A stretch of DNA of 47,744 nt from Nothopassalora personata (GCA_033816765.1 JAVSIV010000023.1:1-47744), one strand, 5' to 3'; shown: positions 1-25,990, numbered from the stretch's first letter. Notes: generated by a model from the letters alone, not told the origin. Numbers and translations: made by a program.

Positions 1-513
1 CTATTAGTTAAAAATGCAGAAATAGAGCTTTGTTTGCTGCTATTCTAGTGAATCAGAAACTAACAAGTAAGTATGAACAAACTCCTACTCCTTCTCATCC
101 TACAAACATAAGTAGAAAATTATTAGACGTAACAAGAATAATCATCATAAATGTAATAAACTCAGGTAACTGAAGAACCTTTGATTGTGCGGATCATGAC
201 TCATATAACCTATGGAATATATGTGCACTAAAGAAGAAACTATTAATACGGGTATTAACATTGATACAGTTAATGAATCAAAAACAAACCCTCAGGATAC
301 ATTTAGTGATTCTGAGTCAATTCATCTGAACAATTTAAGATACACCGAAATATTGTTAATACCAACTTCAAAAAAAGCAAATATGGCAAGTGTAGTTGTT
401 AATACTACCGAGACACAAGTAATTAAATGGGACCCACTTACTCCTACTTTTCTTCCAAAAAAACCAGAAACTATTGAACCCAATAAAGGCAATATTATTA
501 TAGTTAAGTACAT
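1..513 (-). CDS. nad5: NADH dehydrogenase subunit 5, first exon (partial)
   Basis: Proton-pumping membrane subunit of complex I. The ATG is at 513-511 and the reading (TGA as Trp) begins [20 protein letters not shown]. It runs through the conserved segments [31 protein letters not shown] and RIAAN. The ATG overlaps the nad4L stop by one base, the usual fungal arrangement. After the codons for RIAANKA the reading departs from the family and meets TAA at 10-8. The first exon therefore probably ends near position 26 and an intron begins at the left edge of the window. The rest of the gene is outside the window. Confidence 0.95.
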
Positions 514-865
514 TATTTAAATTCTATTGCAACACTTCCTCTTAATCTGTAAAACGCTACTAATATACCTAGTCCTATGGCCGACTCTGCCCCTGCTATT
601 GCTATTATGTATATAGCATATATTTGGCCTAAGATGTCATCAAAATTAATTGAATTTATTAAAATCAGAAATGTTATAGCTAAAAGCATTATTTCTATTG
701 AAATAAGCATTAGTATAATGTTTTTTCTGTTTAACACGAATCCTAATATCCCTATTAAGAATAGTATTAAAGATAAATTCATTTTTTTTTTTTTGTCATT
801 TATATATAAAAGCAAGGGTATAAAATAAAAGGTTTATGTTTAATAGTTCTAACAGTAAATTTATA
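445..865 (-). repeat. Duplicated segment, copy 1 (nad4L leader, nad4L, nad5 start)
   Basis: This stretch has a diverged direct copy at 2129-2535. The shared part includes about 80 bases of leader upstream of nad4L (with the string AGCAAGGGTATAAAATAAAA), all of nad4L, and roughly the first 22 codons of nad5. Copy 1 keeps the normal stop/start overlap and is taken as the original. Confidence 0.85.
513..782 (-). CDS. nad4L: NADH dehydrogenase subunit 4L
   Basis: Small three-helix membrane subunit of complex I, 89 residues, full length for the family. I start it at the ATG of [18 protein letters not shown], because the extra codons upstream are lysine-rich (from a poly-T run) and not part of the family. 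The conserved features [18 protein letters not shown] and the acidic [11 protein letters not shown] helix are intact. The TAA stop shares one base with the nad5 ATG. This is the better-conserved of two nad4L copies; the other lies at 2186-2455. Confidence 0.96.
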   Translation of the reverse strand: MNLSLILFLIGILGFVLNRKNIILMLISIEIMLLAITFLILINSINFDDILGQIYAIYIIAIAGAESAIGLGILVAFYRLRGSVAIEFK

Positions 866-1322
866 TATTTTTTTTTTTACATTTATAACTATATATTTAT
901 CCTTTTTTATTTTAATAAAAAAACGTATGAACAGGATAAAAAGAAGAAAATGGAGAAAACGTAGTAAAAATTATATAAATATATAAAAAGCTAAGATACA
1001 GATATATTAAAAAGCTACTGATAAAAAAAAATATATAAAGCTTCAGATAAAGCTAGCAAAACAAAATATAACAATTCAGATATAAGTAAATTTTCTAGAA
1101 AAAAAAATATCGTCAATAGCACAAAGGCAAAGGTTACCTAAATAAATATAATATTTCAAACAAATAAAAGACATAATTGTACAATATATAAAAATAAAAT
1201 GCGAACCTATAAAGATAAAAGCTATTTTTTTTTTAGAAATATAATAATTAATAAAAGCTTTAAATTGCTATTATAATAAACGTAAAAAATATAAAGCTGA
1301 TAAAAATATTTAACTCAAATAT
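831..1322 (+). pseudogene. Decayed inverted copy of a lysine-rich SDKGKA repeat domain
   Basis: No intact gene is present in this very AT-rich stretch. On the plus strand, with frameshifts, one can read fragments such as RRKWRKRSKNY (about 930-965), ATDKKKY (about 1014-1034) and ASDKASKTKYNNSDISKFSRK (about 1040-1102). They match the C-terminal repeats KRRNRERANKYRATDKGK and YNASDKGKARS of the ORF at 1323-2195, which is on the opposite strand. I read this as a degraded inverted copy of that domain. The rest of the stretch has no visible features. Confidence 0.5.
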
Positions 1323-2195
1323 TTACTCCTCAGTAATATCTATTTGGTCTATCACATCCAATATCAATTTAGATTTTTGGTTTATGTCACGCCTCTTTTC
1401 AGTATGTCTTATTGACCTAGCTTTACCTTTATCTGAAGCATTATATTTTTGACTAGCTTTTCTACTTACAGCTTTACCTTTGTCCGATTTACTATATTTT
1501 TCTTTAGAAGCTTTACCTTTATCTGTAGCCCTATATTTATTTGCTCTTTCTCGATTTCTTCTTTTTCTAAACTCATCTGGTGTTTCTTGACCTAAAGGTG
1601 AATTATTGTTATTATTATTGTTATTATTACCACTATTGTTATTAGTACTGTTACTATTCTTGTTAGTATTGTTACTATTTTTATTAGTATTGTTTGAATA
1701 ATTTCTTATATTAACAATAAATTTTTTAATATAAGAAAAAATTAAGTTAAAATAATAACAAAATATAATAAGCATAAATATAAATATACATAATAATAAG
1801 GTTATGTATATTATATTTGAAATCACAGGATGTTTGGCCTTAAATCCCTTAAAGTTAAAATGAAAAATATAAAGTAATAGAACAGATAAAGATAAAAATA
1901 TAAATATATAAAAAATATATAAATCTCCTGTTACAACAATTAAACATAAGACAGAAAAATATAATAATAAACCTTTAAAAGTAAATAAACCATTTATTTT
2001 ATAAACTGTATTAAAAAACAAATAATACAGATAATAAATACAGAGTAAAACCATATAAATAGATATTTGGTTATCTTCTATGACAATTAATAGAAAATTT
2101 GTAAATAAATATGAAAAAATACTTACTAATATTCTTTCAAAAAAACCAAAAACTATTGGACCTAATAAAGGTAAAACTAGTGTAATTAAATACAT
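1323..2195 (-). CDS. Chimeric ORF: nad5-like N-terminus, membrane region, Asn-rich linker, basic repeats
   Basis: A 290-codon ORF of unknown function. Residues 1 to about 22 (MYLITLVLPLLGPIVFGFFE) copy the nad5 N-terminus. Similarity then stops. Residues about 23-165 are strongly hydrophobic, with perhaps four or five membrane helices. An Asn/Ser/Thr-rich linker (NNTNKNSNNTNKNS, later a run of N) follows. The C-terminus, from about 205, is very basic and carries three imperfect units of the type KYxxSDKGKA (TDKGKA, SDKGKA, SDKGKA), which could bind nucleic acid. The start overlaps the end of the second nad4L copy by 10 bases. It looks like a nad5 5' end captured by an unrelated ORF. Whether it is expressed is unknown. 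Confidence 0.7.
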   Translation of the reverse strand: MYLITLVLPLLGPIVFGFFERILVSIFSYLFTNFLLIVIEDNQISIYMVLLCIYYLYYLFFNTVYKINGLFTFKGLLLYFSVLCLIVVTGDLYIFYIFIFLSLSVLLLYIFHFNFKGFKAKHPVISNIIYITLLLCIFIFMLIIFCYYFNLIFSYIKKFIVNIRNYSNNTNKNSNNTNKNSNSTNNNSGNNNNNNNNNSPLGQETPDEFRKRRNRERANKYRATDKGKASKEKYSKSDKGKAVSRKASQKYNASDKGKARSIRHTEKRRDINQKSKLILDVIDQIDITEE

Positions 2196-2535
2196 TTTTT
2201 TAATCCTATTGCAACATTCCTACTTAATCTGTAAAACGCTAATAATATACCCAGTCCTATAGCTAGCTCTGCCCCTAGTATGGCTATTATGTATATTTGA
2301 CCTAAAATGTCGTAAAACTTAAGTGAGTTTATTAAAATCAGAAATGTTATAGCTAAAAGCATTATTTCTATTGAAATAAGCATTAGTATAATGTTTTTTC
2401 TGTTTAACACGAATCCTAATATCCCTATTAAAAATATTATTAAAGATAAATTCATTTTCTTATTTATATAAATATAAAAGCAAGGGTATAAAATAAAAGG
2501 TTTATTACCTTTAATAGTTCTAACAGTAAATTTAT
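2129..2535 (-). repeat. Duplicated segment, copy 2 (nad4L leader, nad4L, nad5 start)
   Basis: Direct, diverged copy of 445-865. The nad4L/nad5 junction has changed: a T run follows the nad5-like ATG, and the original TAATG overlap is gone. Confidence 0.85.
2186..2455 (-). CDS. nad4L: Second, diverged copy of nad4L
   Basis: An uninterrupted 89-codon copy of nad4L beginning [18 protein letters not shown]. Compared with the copy at 513-782 it has lost three residues ([12 protein letters not shown] became QIYIIAILG). It reads GAELAIGLGIL where the family has [11 protein letters not shown]. It runs past the native stop to end in LKKCI. The conserved Glu in helix 2 (SIEIMLLA) is kept. Its open frame suggests selection or a recent origin, but the deletion inside the third helix makes it a doubtful replacement for the true gene. 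It sits just downstream of cox3 and upstream of the chimeric ORF. Confidence 0.8.
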   Translation of the reverse strand: MNLSLIIFLIGILGFVLNRKNIILMLISIEIMLLAITFLILINSLKFYDILGQIYIIAILGAELAIGLGILLAFYRLSRNVAIGLKKCI

Positions 2536-2578
2536 AAATTTATAAATTTAAAAAAATTTTTTTTTCTTATTAATAGCT

Positions 2579-3388
2579 TTAAGAACCTCAGTAGTATACT
2601 GATAAAAATAAGAATAATCATACAACATCTACAAAATGTCAGTATAATATACCAGCTTCTAATCCTAGATGGTGATTTTCAGTTAAGTGATAGGCAAATA
2701 AACGTCAGAAACCTACAGCTAAAAATATTGTACCTACAATAACGTGTATTCCATGGAAACCTGTTCCAAAATAAAAACAGGATCCGTATGCACCGTCTGA
2801 TAAAGTAAATGAAGAAACTGAATATTCTACACCTTGGAATCCAGTAAATACAAGAGCTAATACTATAGTAAACAGTGCTCCGTATAAAGCACCGTTCCTG
2901 TTTCCTTGGATTAAAGAATGGTGAGAATAAGTAATTGTTACACCAGATGCTAATAATAACACAGTGTTAAGTAACGGTAATTCGAAAGCATTTATAGCTT
3001 CTATACCTATAGGGGGTCATTGAGCACCTAATTCTACAGTAGGTGATAAAGCACTGTGAAAATATGCTCAAAAAATAGCTAAGAAGAACAGAGCTTCAGA
3101 TACTATAAATAACGCTACTCCCATATTTAAACCTTTTTGCACGGCTAATGTATGGTTACCTATGTAAGTACCTTCTGATATAACATCTCTAAATCAAAAA
3201 AACATACTTGATACTAAGAGGATAAGTCCACAAGGTAATCAAAAACCTGCATACTCGAAACCATGCATAGTTGAAACACCTGAAGTAGTTAAAGTCAATA
3301 AACTTACACATGTAAATATAGGTCAAGGAGAGGGTGATACTAAATGAAACGGATGACCTTGAAAGGCACTCCTATTTAAATTAGACAT
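2579..3388 (-). CDS. cox3: Cytochrome c oxidase subunit III
   Basis: Core membrane subunit of complex IV, 269 residues, the usual length. It reads [20 protein letters not shown] at the N-terminus, holds [22 protein letters not shown] and [10 protein letters not shown], and ends FLSVYYWGS with TAA at 2581-2579. It has no intron. The start was placed at the ATG at 3388; another ATG three codons upstream (3397) is in the same frame. There is no stop codon between the end of cox1 and this gene, so cox1 exon 11 and cox3 form one continuous frame. cox3 may be translated as part of a fusion or from its own internal ATG. Confidence 0.96.
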
Positions 3389-3397
3389 ACTAGACAT

Positions 3398-19966
<16,569 letters not shown>

Positions 19967-20296
19967 AGAAATATCAGATATTTTTAAGTTAATAACCCTT
20001 TTATTTGTAAATAAATTGTAAGGTTGTGTAACTAACTTAAAGGTTATATTGTTAATCGATTAAATTGTTTAAGGTATAAATGCTAAACATGTTTAAGGAC
20101 TAAACGCATTTTTTCAAAAGTATATATATAATGAAATTAGAGATAATTAAATAGGCCCACTAACTCCGCCAACTACTTGGTGTACAATTTGGCTTACTAA
20201 TGCTGTATATTTCTTTTGATTATAGAAAGAAAAAAAAAAAAAAGGTTTTTAAGTTCACTTGACTGTTTAGGGCTTGCCTCTAAACTACTACCTAAT
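19967..20296. other. cox1 leader and spacer, no gene seen
   Basis: The 100 bases upstream of the cox1 ATG are copied in diverged form at 33909-34000. The frame stays open upstream of the ATG for over 20 codons, so a longer Cox1 N-terminus cannot be excluded, but MWWERWF is the family start. A hairpin element (TTTAGGGCTTGCCTCTAAA) lies at 20266-20284. Nothing else is seen. Confidence 0.6.
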
Positions 20297-21608
20297 TCAG
20301 AAGAAAGGAAATTCTTTATTAAAGGGAATATCGGACAGGTTATTAACTAAGGATATTATCTTGTTATCTTCCGATAATTTAGATTCTATCTTATATTGTT
20401 TCTTTTGTGTAAAAATACTATAACTAGTATTGTTGAGTAAATATCCACCACCTTCACTATGCAAATACTTAGCTGGAGGTACTATCATAGGTAACCTTAA
20501 AGGTGAAACTAAAACAACATCTTGTTTTTTTTTTTAATCCATATTTAAAAGTTCAGTATCACAGATTACATAAATAGAATGTCTCTCACTTCTAGATACT
20601 CTTAAAACCTCAAGTTTAATTAATTTATAAGTATTTTCATTACCTTAGTACCTAATTTTAAGTAAAAAGAATCATCGTTGTTTAATATACCTTTTAATTC
20701 AGGTATATCCCTAATGTAATTATCATGTCAAGTCTTGAAGTTACTTATATCATCTCCTTTATTAATTCTTAAATACTTATCAAGGATGATCTTACCTACT
20801 TTAACACCTACAGATGTAACCCCTAATAAATCTAAGTTTTCAGTCTTAGCATCTCTTAGTAATTTAAGTAAAAAGTAAACACAATTATCAAATATGAATT
20901 GACTACCGACTACATTCAAAATAGTAACTTTGAATTTATCATTTTTGTTGTTAGATTTAAGTAAGGCTTCTAAGTAAGCAGAAATCATAGGGGACTTTTT
21001 TTTTTAGATATAAATGACGTAACAGGTCCCGACAACCATCTAGCATCTACATCTCTTATTAAAGTAGTATCAGTACTAGTAACCTCTGATTTAAACTCCA
21101 ACAGATATTTTTCTAATTCTAACTGTACCTCACTACTAGCTTCAAAATTTGTACTTTTAAATTTTTTTTTTTCTATCCTGTCAAACATGTTACCATTAAG
21201 ATAAGGATTTGTAACAGAAGTAGTAGAGTAATCTCTTTTACCACTTCTACGTTGAGATCTATTAAATTCCCTTCTTTTCAGACCTTCATATTTTCTAGTA
21301 GTTAACTTAAAAATATCTTGGAGAGACTTTTTAGGCACTAAAGGAAATGCTAAATCTTTATGTTGATTTTCTCTGCGTTCAACTCCACGTTTATAAGAAC
21401 CCTTGCTTACACTAGCTCTAACACCTGAAAAAGGCTTATAAACAACTTTAATAACCTCTTCTAATGTAATTACTAATTTAGCATTAATTTCTTCATGACA
21501 TACCTTATATGACTCGAAAACTATCTTATTAAGGAATTCATGAAGTGATATGTTCAAAGGATAAAAAATAACCTCAGATATATATCTATCATTTAATTTA
21601 ATCACCAT
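20297..21608 (-). pseudogene. Plasmid-type (phage-like) RNA polymerase, N-terminal half, broken
   Basis: Three shifted pieces read in order. 21608-20985 begins MVIKLNDRYISEVIFYPLN, holds VIKVVYKPFSGVRASVSKG, and carries KRDYSTTSVTN, a presequence-like site. After a shift in a T9 run, 20988-20659 holds VGSQFIFDNCVYFLLKLLR. Then 20488-20297 gives MIVPPAKYLHSEGGGYLLNN followed by SEDNKIISLVNNLSDIPFN. The last piece matches the conserved P-x-KY...GGYLLN...NKI..xVN.IS..PF region of the single-subunit RNA polymerases of mitochondrial linear plasmids. The catalytic half is absent here; a C-terminal fragment lies at 29478-30230 on the other strand. It looks like an integrated, decaying invertron gene. 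Confidence 0.72.
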
Positions 21609-21717
21609 ACTATATTGAATACGAGGTTTTAGATTAAATAATAAATATCTAAATATAGCATTTGAATTTTTATTAAGATCATTGAAACTAACAGTAATCG
21701 ATTAAAAAAAAAAAATC

Positions 21718-22349
21718 TGAGAAGATTTAACACCTAAAGAAGTAGCAATAGGACTAAAAACAGTAGCAGAGTTAGATATAGCTCTAGTGGGAAAAGATAA
21801 ATAAGTAAAATGGGAAAAGTCAAATTTTCTAATAAGCATAGTTCTAAACATCATGTATTTTTTCTTTATTTTTTCTTTATTTTTTCTTTATTTTTTCTTT
21901 ATTTTTTCTTTATTTTTTCTTTATTTTTTCTTTATTTTTTCTTTATTTTTTCTTTATTTTTTCTTAATAATAAACGTCAGGAACTTGCGCATTCTTTATT
22001 CTTTAGGAATACTTAAACAAGCCGGTGCAGGAAACGGTGCAGGAAAACTCTCTAAAGTTTTTTGTTATTTCAATCAGTCGATTTTGACCTTCGTGATCTC
22101 ACCTCTCTCCCTAAGAGCGATTCGGGGTTAACTGAAATATTTGTCACAGTTAGCTGTAAGACTCGAAAACAATACCTGTTACCTGTAACTTAGATCTTAT
22201 CATCTAAGAAATGGATGAACAACGAGGACAAACTAATTAGGTCGTTCAGTAACCTACAGACCCTAAGACTATACAACATAAATTGAAGTCTGATAAGAGA
22301 AATCAATTTAGATGAAATAGAATTCCTTAGTAACTATCAGGTATACTAA
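21718..22349 (+). other. Coding-like fragments, origin unknown
   Basis: On the plus strand, 21718-21802 reads EDLTPKEVAIGLKTVAELD and ends in a stop. Further on, 22077-22349 reads VDFDLRDLTSLPKSDSGLTE and so on for about 90 codons, with one in-frame TAG and one TGA as Trp. Its GC content is higher than the surroundings, like a decayed gene. No family recognised. Confidence 0.3.
21850..21965. repeat. Tandem repeat, 11-bp unit TTTATTTTTTC, about 10 copies
   Basis: Near-perfect head-to-tail repeat. It creates the spurious Phe/Leu-rich ORFs in this stretch. Confidence 0.95.
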
Positions 22350-22748
22350 GAGAAGTAAATAACAATGAAAAAAAAAGCGTATCCCCCTGTCATTGCTAAT
22401 AGTAAAAAGAAATAACAAAAATCAGCCAAATGTAAAAATTCAGTTTACCCTTCATAGATAGGTAAAAAAAAAGTTCTGTCCATGGTGTAGTCCCCCCCGT
22501 CGTAATCAGTACCTATTAAATAAGTTTTCTTAGCTAGAAATTTTATTAACCATCGGATCTAATAAAATCTAAATCGAAATAGAATCTTTTATAATAGAAG
22601 TCTACTATTTTTATTATAAAAAACCATGTATCTTGAGACGACTTTGAGACGACTTTCTACTCTAGAAAGGAAAATTACAACCTTTCATCAACTACATTAC
22701 TAATGTAAAGTATTACAAATTTAATTTTTTTTTTTTGCTGGGTGTTAA
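22350..22748. other. Intergenic, no gene recognised
   Basis: AT-rich spacer between the coding-like fragment and tRNA-Phe. It contains a direct 12-mer repeat (TTGAGACGACTT, near 22630-22660) and poly-T runs. No ORF or RNA was recognised. Confidence 0.5.
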
Positions 22749-22822
22749 TGCTCGAGATAAGATTTGAACTTATAACCTAAACATCTTCAGAGTTCCGCTC
22801 TTCCAGGTTGAGCTTCTCGAGC
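22749..22822 (-). tRNA. trnF: tRNA-Phe (GAA)
   Basis: Acceptor GCTCGAG pairs with CTCGAGC; loop CTGAAGA gives anticodon GAA. D-arm AGCTCAACCTGGAAGAGC and T-arm TAAGTTCAAATCTTA fold normally. Confidence 0.93.
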
Positions 22823-22847
22823 TTAATATAAATGATTATAGTATTCA

Positions 22848-22919
22848 TGGAGATATTAGGACTCGATCCTAAAATAACGATATGCAAAATCGCAGTTTTA
22901 CCAATTAAACTATATCCCC
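22848..22919 (-). tRNA. trnA: tRNA-Ala (TGC)
   Basis: Acceptor GGGGATA pairs with TATCTCC; anticodon arm GCGAT-TTTGCAT-ATCGT gives TGC. Confidence 0.94.
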
Positions 22920-23215
22920 TTCAGCCTTGGTTTTGTGCCCCGCATCCCGCACAACTGCCGTTATACTCGCCTCAGATTAATCTATGATCAGTAGAAATTA
23001 TCCAGTCTTAAACAACCTGATGATCGATCTAAATTGTTCAGAGCCATAAGTGAAAAATCTTAAGCCTTCGATAAATTCACCCAAGTATATCCGTAAACTA
23101 AGCCCCTATCACGCTATAGTTCTTATGATCTCCTCCCTTGTAAAAGAGCTCTTTTACAACGTCTATAGCATATCGCTATACCAAGACCTCTAAGCAGTAC
23201 ATATTTTTTTTTTTA
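22920..23215. other. GC-richer structured spacer, possible small RNA
   Basis: Between tRNA-Ala and tRNA-Glu lies a stretch with more G+C than its surroundings. It has a perfect 22-bp palindrome (TTGTAAAAGAGCTCTTTTACAA, 23138-23159), a second hairpin (TATAGC-ATATC-GCTATA, 23164-23180) and GC blocks (GCCCCGCATCCCGC). I could not match it to RNase P RNA consensus blocks. It may be a structured RNA or a decayed intron. Confidence 0.35.
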
Positions 23216-23268
23216 CATGTAAAGTATACTAATATAAATCCTAAATGATAAATGATATATTACGTTTT

Positions 23269-23340
23269 TAACCCACTTGGGAATTGAACCCAAGATGTAA
23301 TGGTGAAAGCATTATGTCTTAACCTCTTGACTAGTGGGTC
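23269..23340 (-). tRNA. trnE: tRNA-Glu (TTC)
   Basis: Anticodon arm TAATG-CTTTCAC-CATTA gives TTC. Acceptor GACCCAC/GTGGGTT with a terminal G-T pair. Confidence 0.92.
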
Positions 23341-23565
23341 TTTTTTTTCATAAACATAGTTAATGAAGATCTATTAATGAAATAATTAAGTAATGTATAT
23401 GGAAATTATATGTTTTTTATTATGACAATTTAACTATGTACAAGTTACTACTGTATAATCCTTTACTCTTAATACACTTAGCAAGATAAGAATGATTGTG
23501 GTTTGCTGCAGCTCTAATAGAATTAAAAGTCTTACAATCATTTGTTTTTAAAGAATAACAGGTAA

Positions 23566-23602
23566 TGCACTAGCTAATGCACTAGCTAATGCACTAGCTC
23601 TT
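23566..23602. repeat. Three tandem copies of the 12-mer AATGCACTAGCT
   Basis: Perfect triplicate just 3' (on the minus strand) of the decayed GIY-YIG reading. Confidence 0.9.
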
Positions 23603-23985
23603 TATATCCTAGCTATTAATCTCCCTTATTCAGTACTTATTTATACGTATCTTTTCAATAGCTTTATTAGTATGTTTTAAACCTAAAACCGAACCCGCAG
23701 TATTTGAAATATTATATTCAGGCTTAATTGTATGCAAATAATATTGTAAAAGTTGATTTTCTTCACAGTATTCAAGTATTTCTAATGTAAAACTATGATA
23801 CCCATCTTTTAGTAAAGCTCTATATATAATACTCCTACTAACTGTAATTTCTTAAAAAAAAAGATACGTTCAAATAATTTTTTAACCTCTTACTCAAATC
23901 CACAGCAGATCCAACATAAGATTTACCCGACTCAATATGTGTGCACTTATATATACCCGATCTACCTTTGTTTTGCTATGCACGT
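23603..23985 (-). pseudogene. Free-standing GIY-YIG endonuclease fragment, frameshifted
   Basis: From about 23980 downward the reading is SGIYKCTHIESGKSYVGSA, the GIY-YIG core, then VDLSKRLKNYLNVSFFLRN. After a shift in a poly-A run near 23855 it continues IYRALLKDGYHSFTLEILEY and AGSVLGLKHTNKAIEKIR. It is outside any intron and broken, so it is a remnant of a homing endonuclease gene. Confidence 0.72.
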
Positions 23986-24116
23986 CAATGAAAATAAATT
24001 GTTGCAGTATGCGCACATAATACAAGACTATTAATATACATTAATAACTCTCTTAACCTAAATATGATAATTATTGATTTTTTGAAATATATAATAAATA
24101 TGAATAGTATGTCATG

Positions 24117-24199
24117 TATCCGAAGAACGACTCGAACGTTCACGACGTGTGGTCAGAAAAGCTTAAATTTTCCCTGTCTACCAATTCCAGCACTCGGAT
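24117..24199 (-). tRNA. trnL: tRNA-Leu (TAA)
   Basis: Class II tRNA with a long variable arm; anticodon arm GAAAA-TTTAAGC-TTTTC gives TAA. Acceptor ATCCGAG/TTCGGAT. Confidence 0.92.
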
Positions 24200-24215
24200 T
24201 ATTTTTTTTTAGCAC

Positions 24216-25013
24216 TTATTTTTTTATTTTTTTGCACACATAAATATTATTACAAATGTAAAACCAAAATATTATAAATGTAATTTTTCTTTTTTTTTGT
24301 ACTATAATGTTAGGCGTATTTTCAGCCATATACACAAACATGGAGTGAATGTGTTCACGATGATTTACATCTAACAAATTAAATATGTGTGGATGTTCCA
24401 AGCTATTTGTACCTTGTACACCAAATCTAGATAAGATAACAGAATCGGTTTAAAAGTCCATACCTCTAGAGTACCTTTCATATATATTTTCTGCCAACGG
24501 TAAATTACTATTAATGCTCACAAGTTGATCTTTAGGTATTTTATAGTTTAAAGGAATAAAACCTTTATAATAGTATATACCGTAATCGTCCAATAGACTA
24601 GACATATTATGATAAGTAAAAAAGGCTATCCTAACACCTTTGATAGCTATCATAAATGTAGAAAAATTACCTGAAACGTTACCCACTTGGTCAATAGCTA
24701 TTAATACTGTGTCATGTGATTGATCCAAAATGCTGTGTATGTTGCTGTAAACTAGGCTTTTAACCTCTACAAAACAATGTGGAACGAAACGTCTTTCAAA
24801 TGTAGCTTTAGGCAGATATTTCTCTATTGAGAGATCCGGCCTTTTATTAGTACCTGCTTGTATTTGTTCAGGTCTTATAGTAAATCTACCTGTCGGAAAG
24901 TATAAACGTGATAGTTCGTTTGCTGCTGTTCCAGTAACGTGTTCTTGTGTTATATTTGAACGAATAATTCTAACTACGCTATCGTTAATTGATTGAATAT
25001 TGAAATACTTCAT
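24216..25013 (-). CDS. PD-(D/E)XK-like nuclease ORF, interrupted by one in-frame TAA
   Basis: The first 187 codons (25013-24450) are intact and begin [19 protein letters not shown]. They hold, in order, [23 protein letters not shown] and [11 protein letters not shown], matching the E, PD and ExK elements of PD-(D/E)XK nucleases. Then comes a hydrophobic strand [13 protein letters not shown]. After TAA (24452-24450) the same frame continues [20 protein letters not shown] and so on to 24216. The homologous locus near 31380-30686 has an equivalent C-terminal part (VLSLLTDSDLIHDILSYI), so the TAA probably truncates an older, longer protein. Function unknown; the nuclease call rests on motif order only. 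Confidence 0.6.
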
Positions 25014-25331
25014 GGTTGTTTAAAAATAATATTTATTGTAGTAAATTACTACACAGTTTAGGGCTTGCCTGGCTTTTGCCTCTAAAAACAGGGGGGTGTA
25101 AAGGAATAATAATGCTAATAAAAATATGAAACGGCATAAGGAACTATATACGTGTGGTATACATTACTAATAATAATCGGAAAAATATAGTAAAAATATA
25201 GTAAAAAAAAATGAGTAATTAATAAATACTAATCGTTAACCTTAATTGCAAAAAGATCGGTGGGCCGTTACCCCAGTTTTCTCATTTTTTGTATAAGAAA
25301 GGCTTTTTTTTAACTACTTAGATTTTACTCT
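25014..25331. other. Intergenic spacer with a dispersed hairpin element
   Basis: Contains the repeat TTTAGGGCTTGCC...GCCTCTAAA (25057-25087). No gene seen. Confidence 0.6.
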
Positions 25332-25404
25332 TAAGGCCAGAATGATTCGAACACTCATCTGAGCTATCATGAGCAGCTTGCTTTACCAATTAAGCTATAG
25401 CCTT
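25332..25404 (-). tRNA. trnM: tRNA-Met (CAT), copy 1
   Basis: Acceptor AAGGCTA pairs with TGGCCTT; loop CTCATGA gives CAT. A second CAT tRNA is at 44009-44079; which is initiator and which elongator cannot be decided here. Confidence 0.9.
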
Positions 25405-25422
25405 TTTTATAAGTAAATATTC

Positions 25423-25495
25423 TCGGGTTATTATGATTCGAACATAACAATTCCTCAACCCAAATGAGGCGCCTAACCTACCTGGCTCTAACCCG
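25423..25495 (-). tRNA. trnP: tRNA-Pro (TGG)
   Basis: Acceptor CGGGTTA/TAACCCG; anticodon arm CCTCA-TTTGGGT-TGAGG gives TGG. Confidence 0.94.
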
Positions 25496-25611
25496 TTTAT
25501 TTATTTTTAGTACTAATTGGTTTAAACCACCAATTAGTTATAATTAATAGTATATATACCTTTAAATAATTTACCTTTCTTAATATAAATCCTTACTTGA
25601 GAGTGTGAGGT

Positions 25612-25630
25612 TTTTTTTTTCTTTTTTTTT

Positions 25631-25662
<32 letters not shown>

Positions 25663-25665
25663 TTC
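25612..25665. repeat. (T8-12 C) microsatellite
   Basis: Poly-T blocks separated by single C residues, directly 3' of the fragment at 25666-25990. Confidence 0.9.
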
Positions 25666-25990
25666 TTACTGAGCAGCTTTTCTTATACTTGTAAATTCAA
25701 AAGTTACCTCTGTAATAAAATTTTCAACTGTTACACTCTTTGATTTAACATTAGCACTGGACATTTTTAATTTAGTTTCACGCAAAGCGCTTGATACCTT
25801 ATACCCTGCCTTAGATACACGTTGTAATTCTTTACTTGCTTCACTATGTGTAAATCCTTTACGACTACCTGCCATAGTTAGTATGTTATATTGGGGCTTA
25901 ATATTGTCTAAATAATACTGTTTTCTCTCTAAAAAAAACACTTCTTGTACAATGCTCCATAATATCTAACGTAAAACTATATATTCCGTA
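25666..25990 (-). pseudogene. C-terminal fragment of a GIY-YIG endonuclease
   Basis: Reads LKYGIYSFTLDIMEHCTRS (about 25990-25935), then, after a shift in a poly-A run, LERKQYYLDNIKPQYNILTM and AGSRKGFTHSEASKELQR. These are the usual segments after the GIY-YIG core and a NUMOD-type tail. The GIY-YIG core itself is missing. A dispersed GCAAAGCGCTT element is inserted in the coding part (25779-25792, read as SALRE). Confidence 0.65.

Noticed and set aside
212..520. 102-codon plus-strand ORF and similar plus-strand ORFs at 577-828 and 2080-2262
   Set aside because: They are antisense shadows of nad5 and nad4L and of the duplicated copies.
21810..22131. Phe/Leu-rich ORFs of 68 and 92 codons
   Set aside because: They are products of the TTTATTTTTTC tandem repeat.
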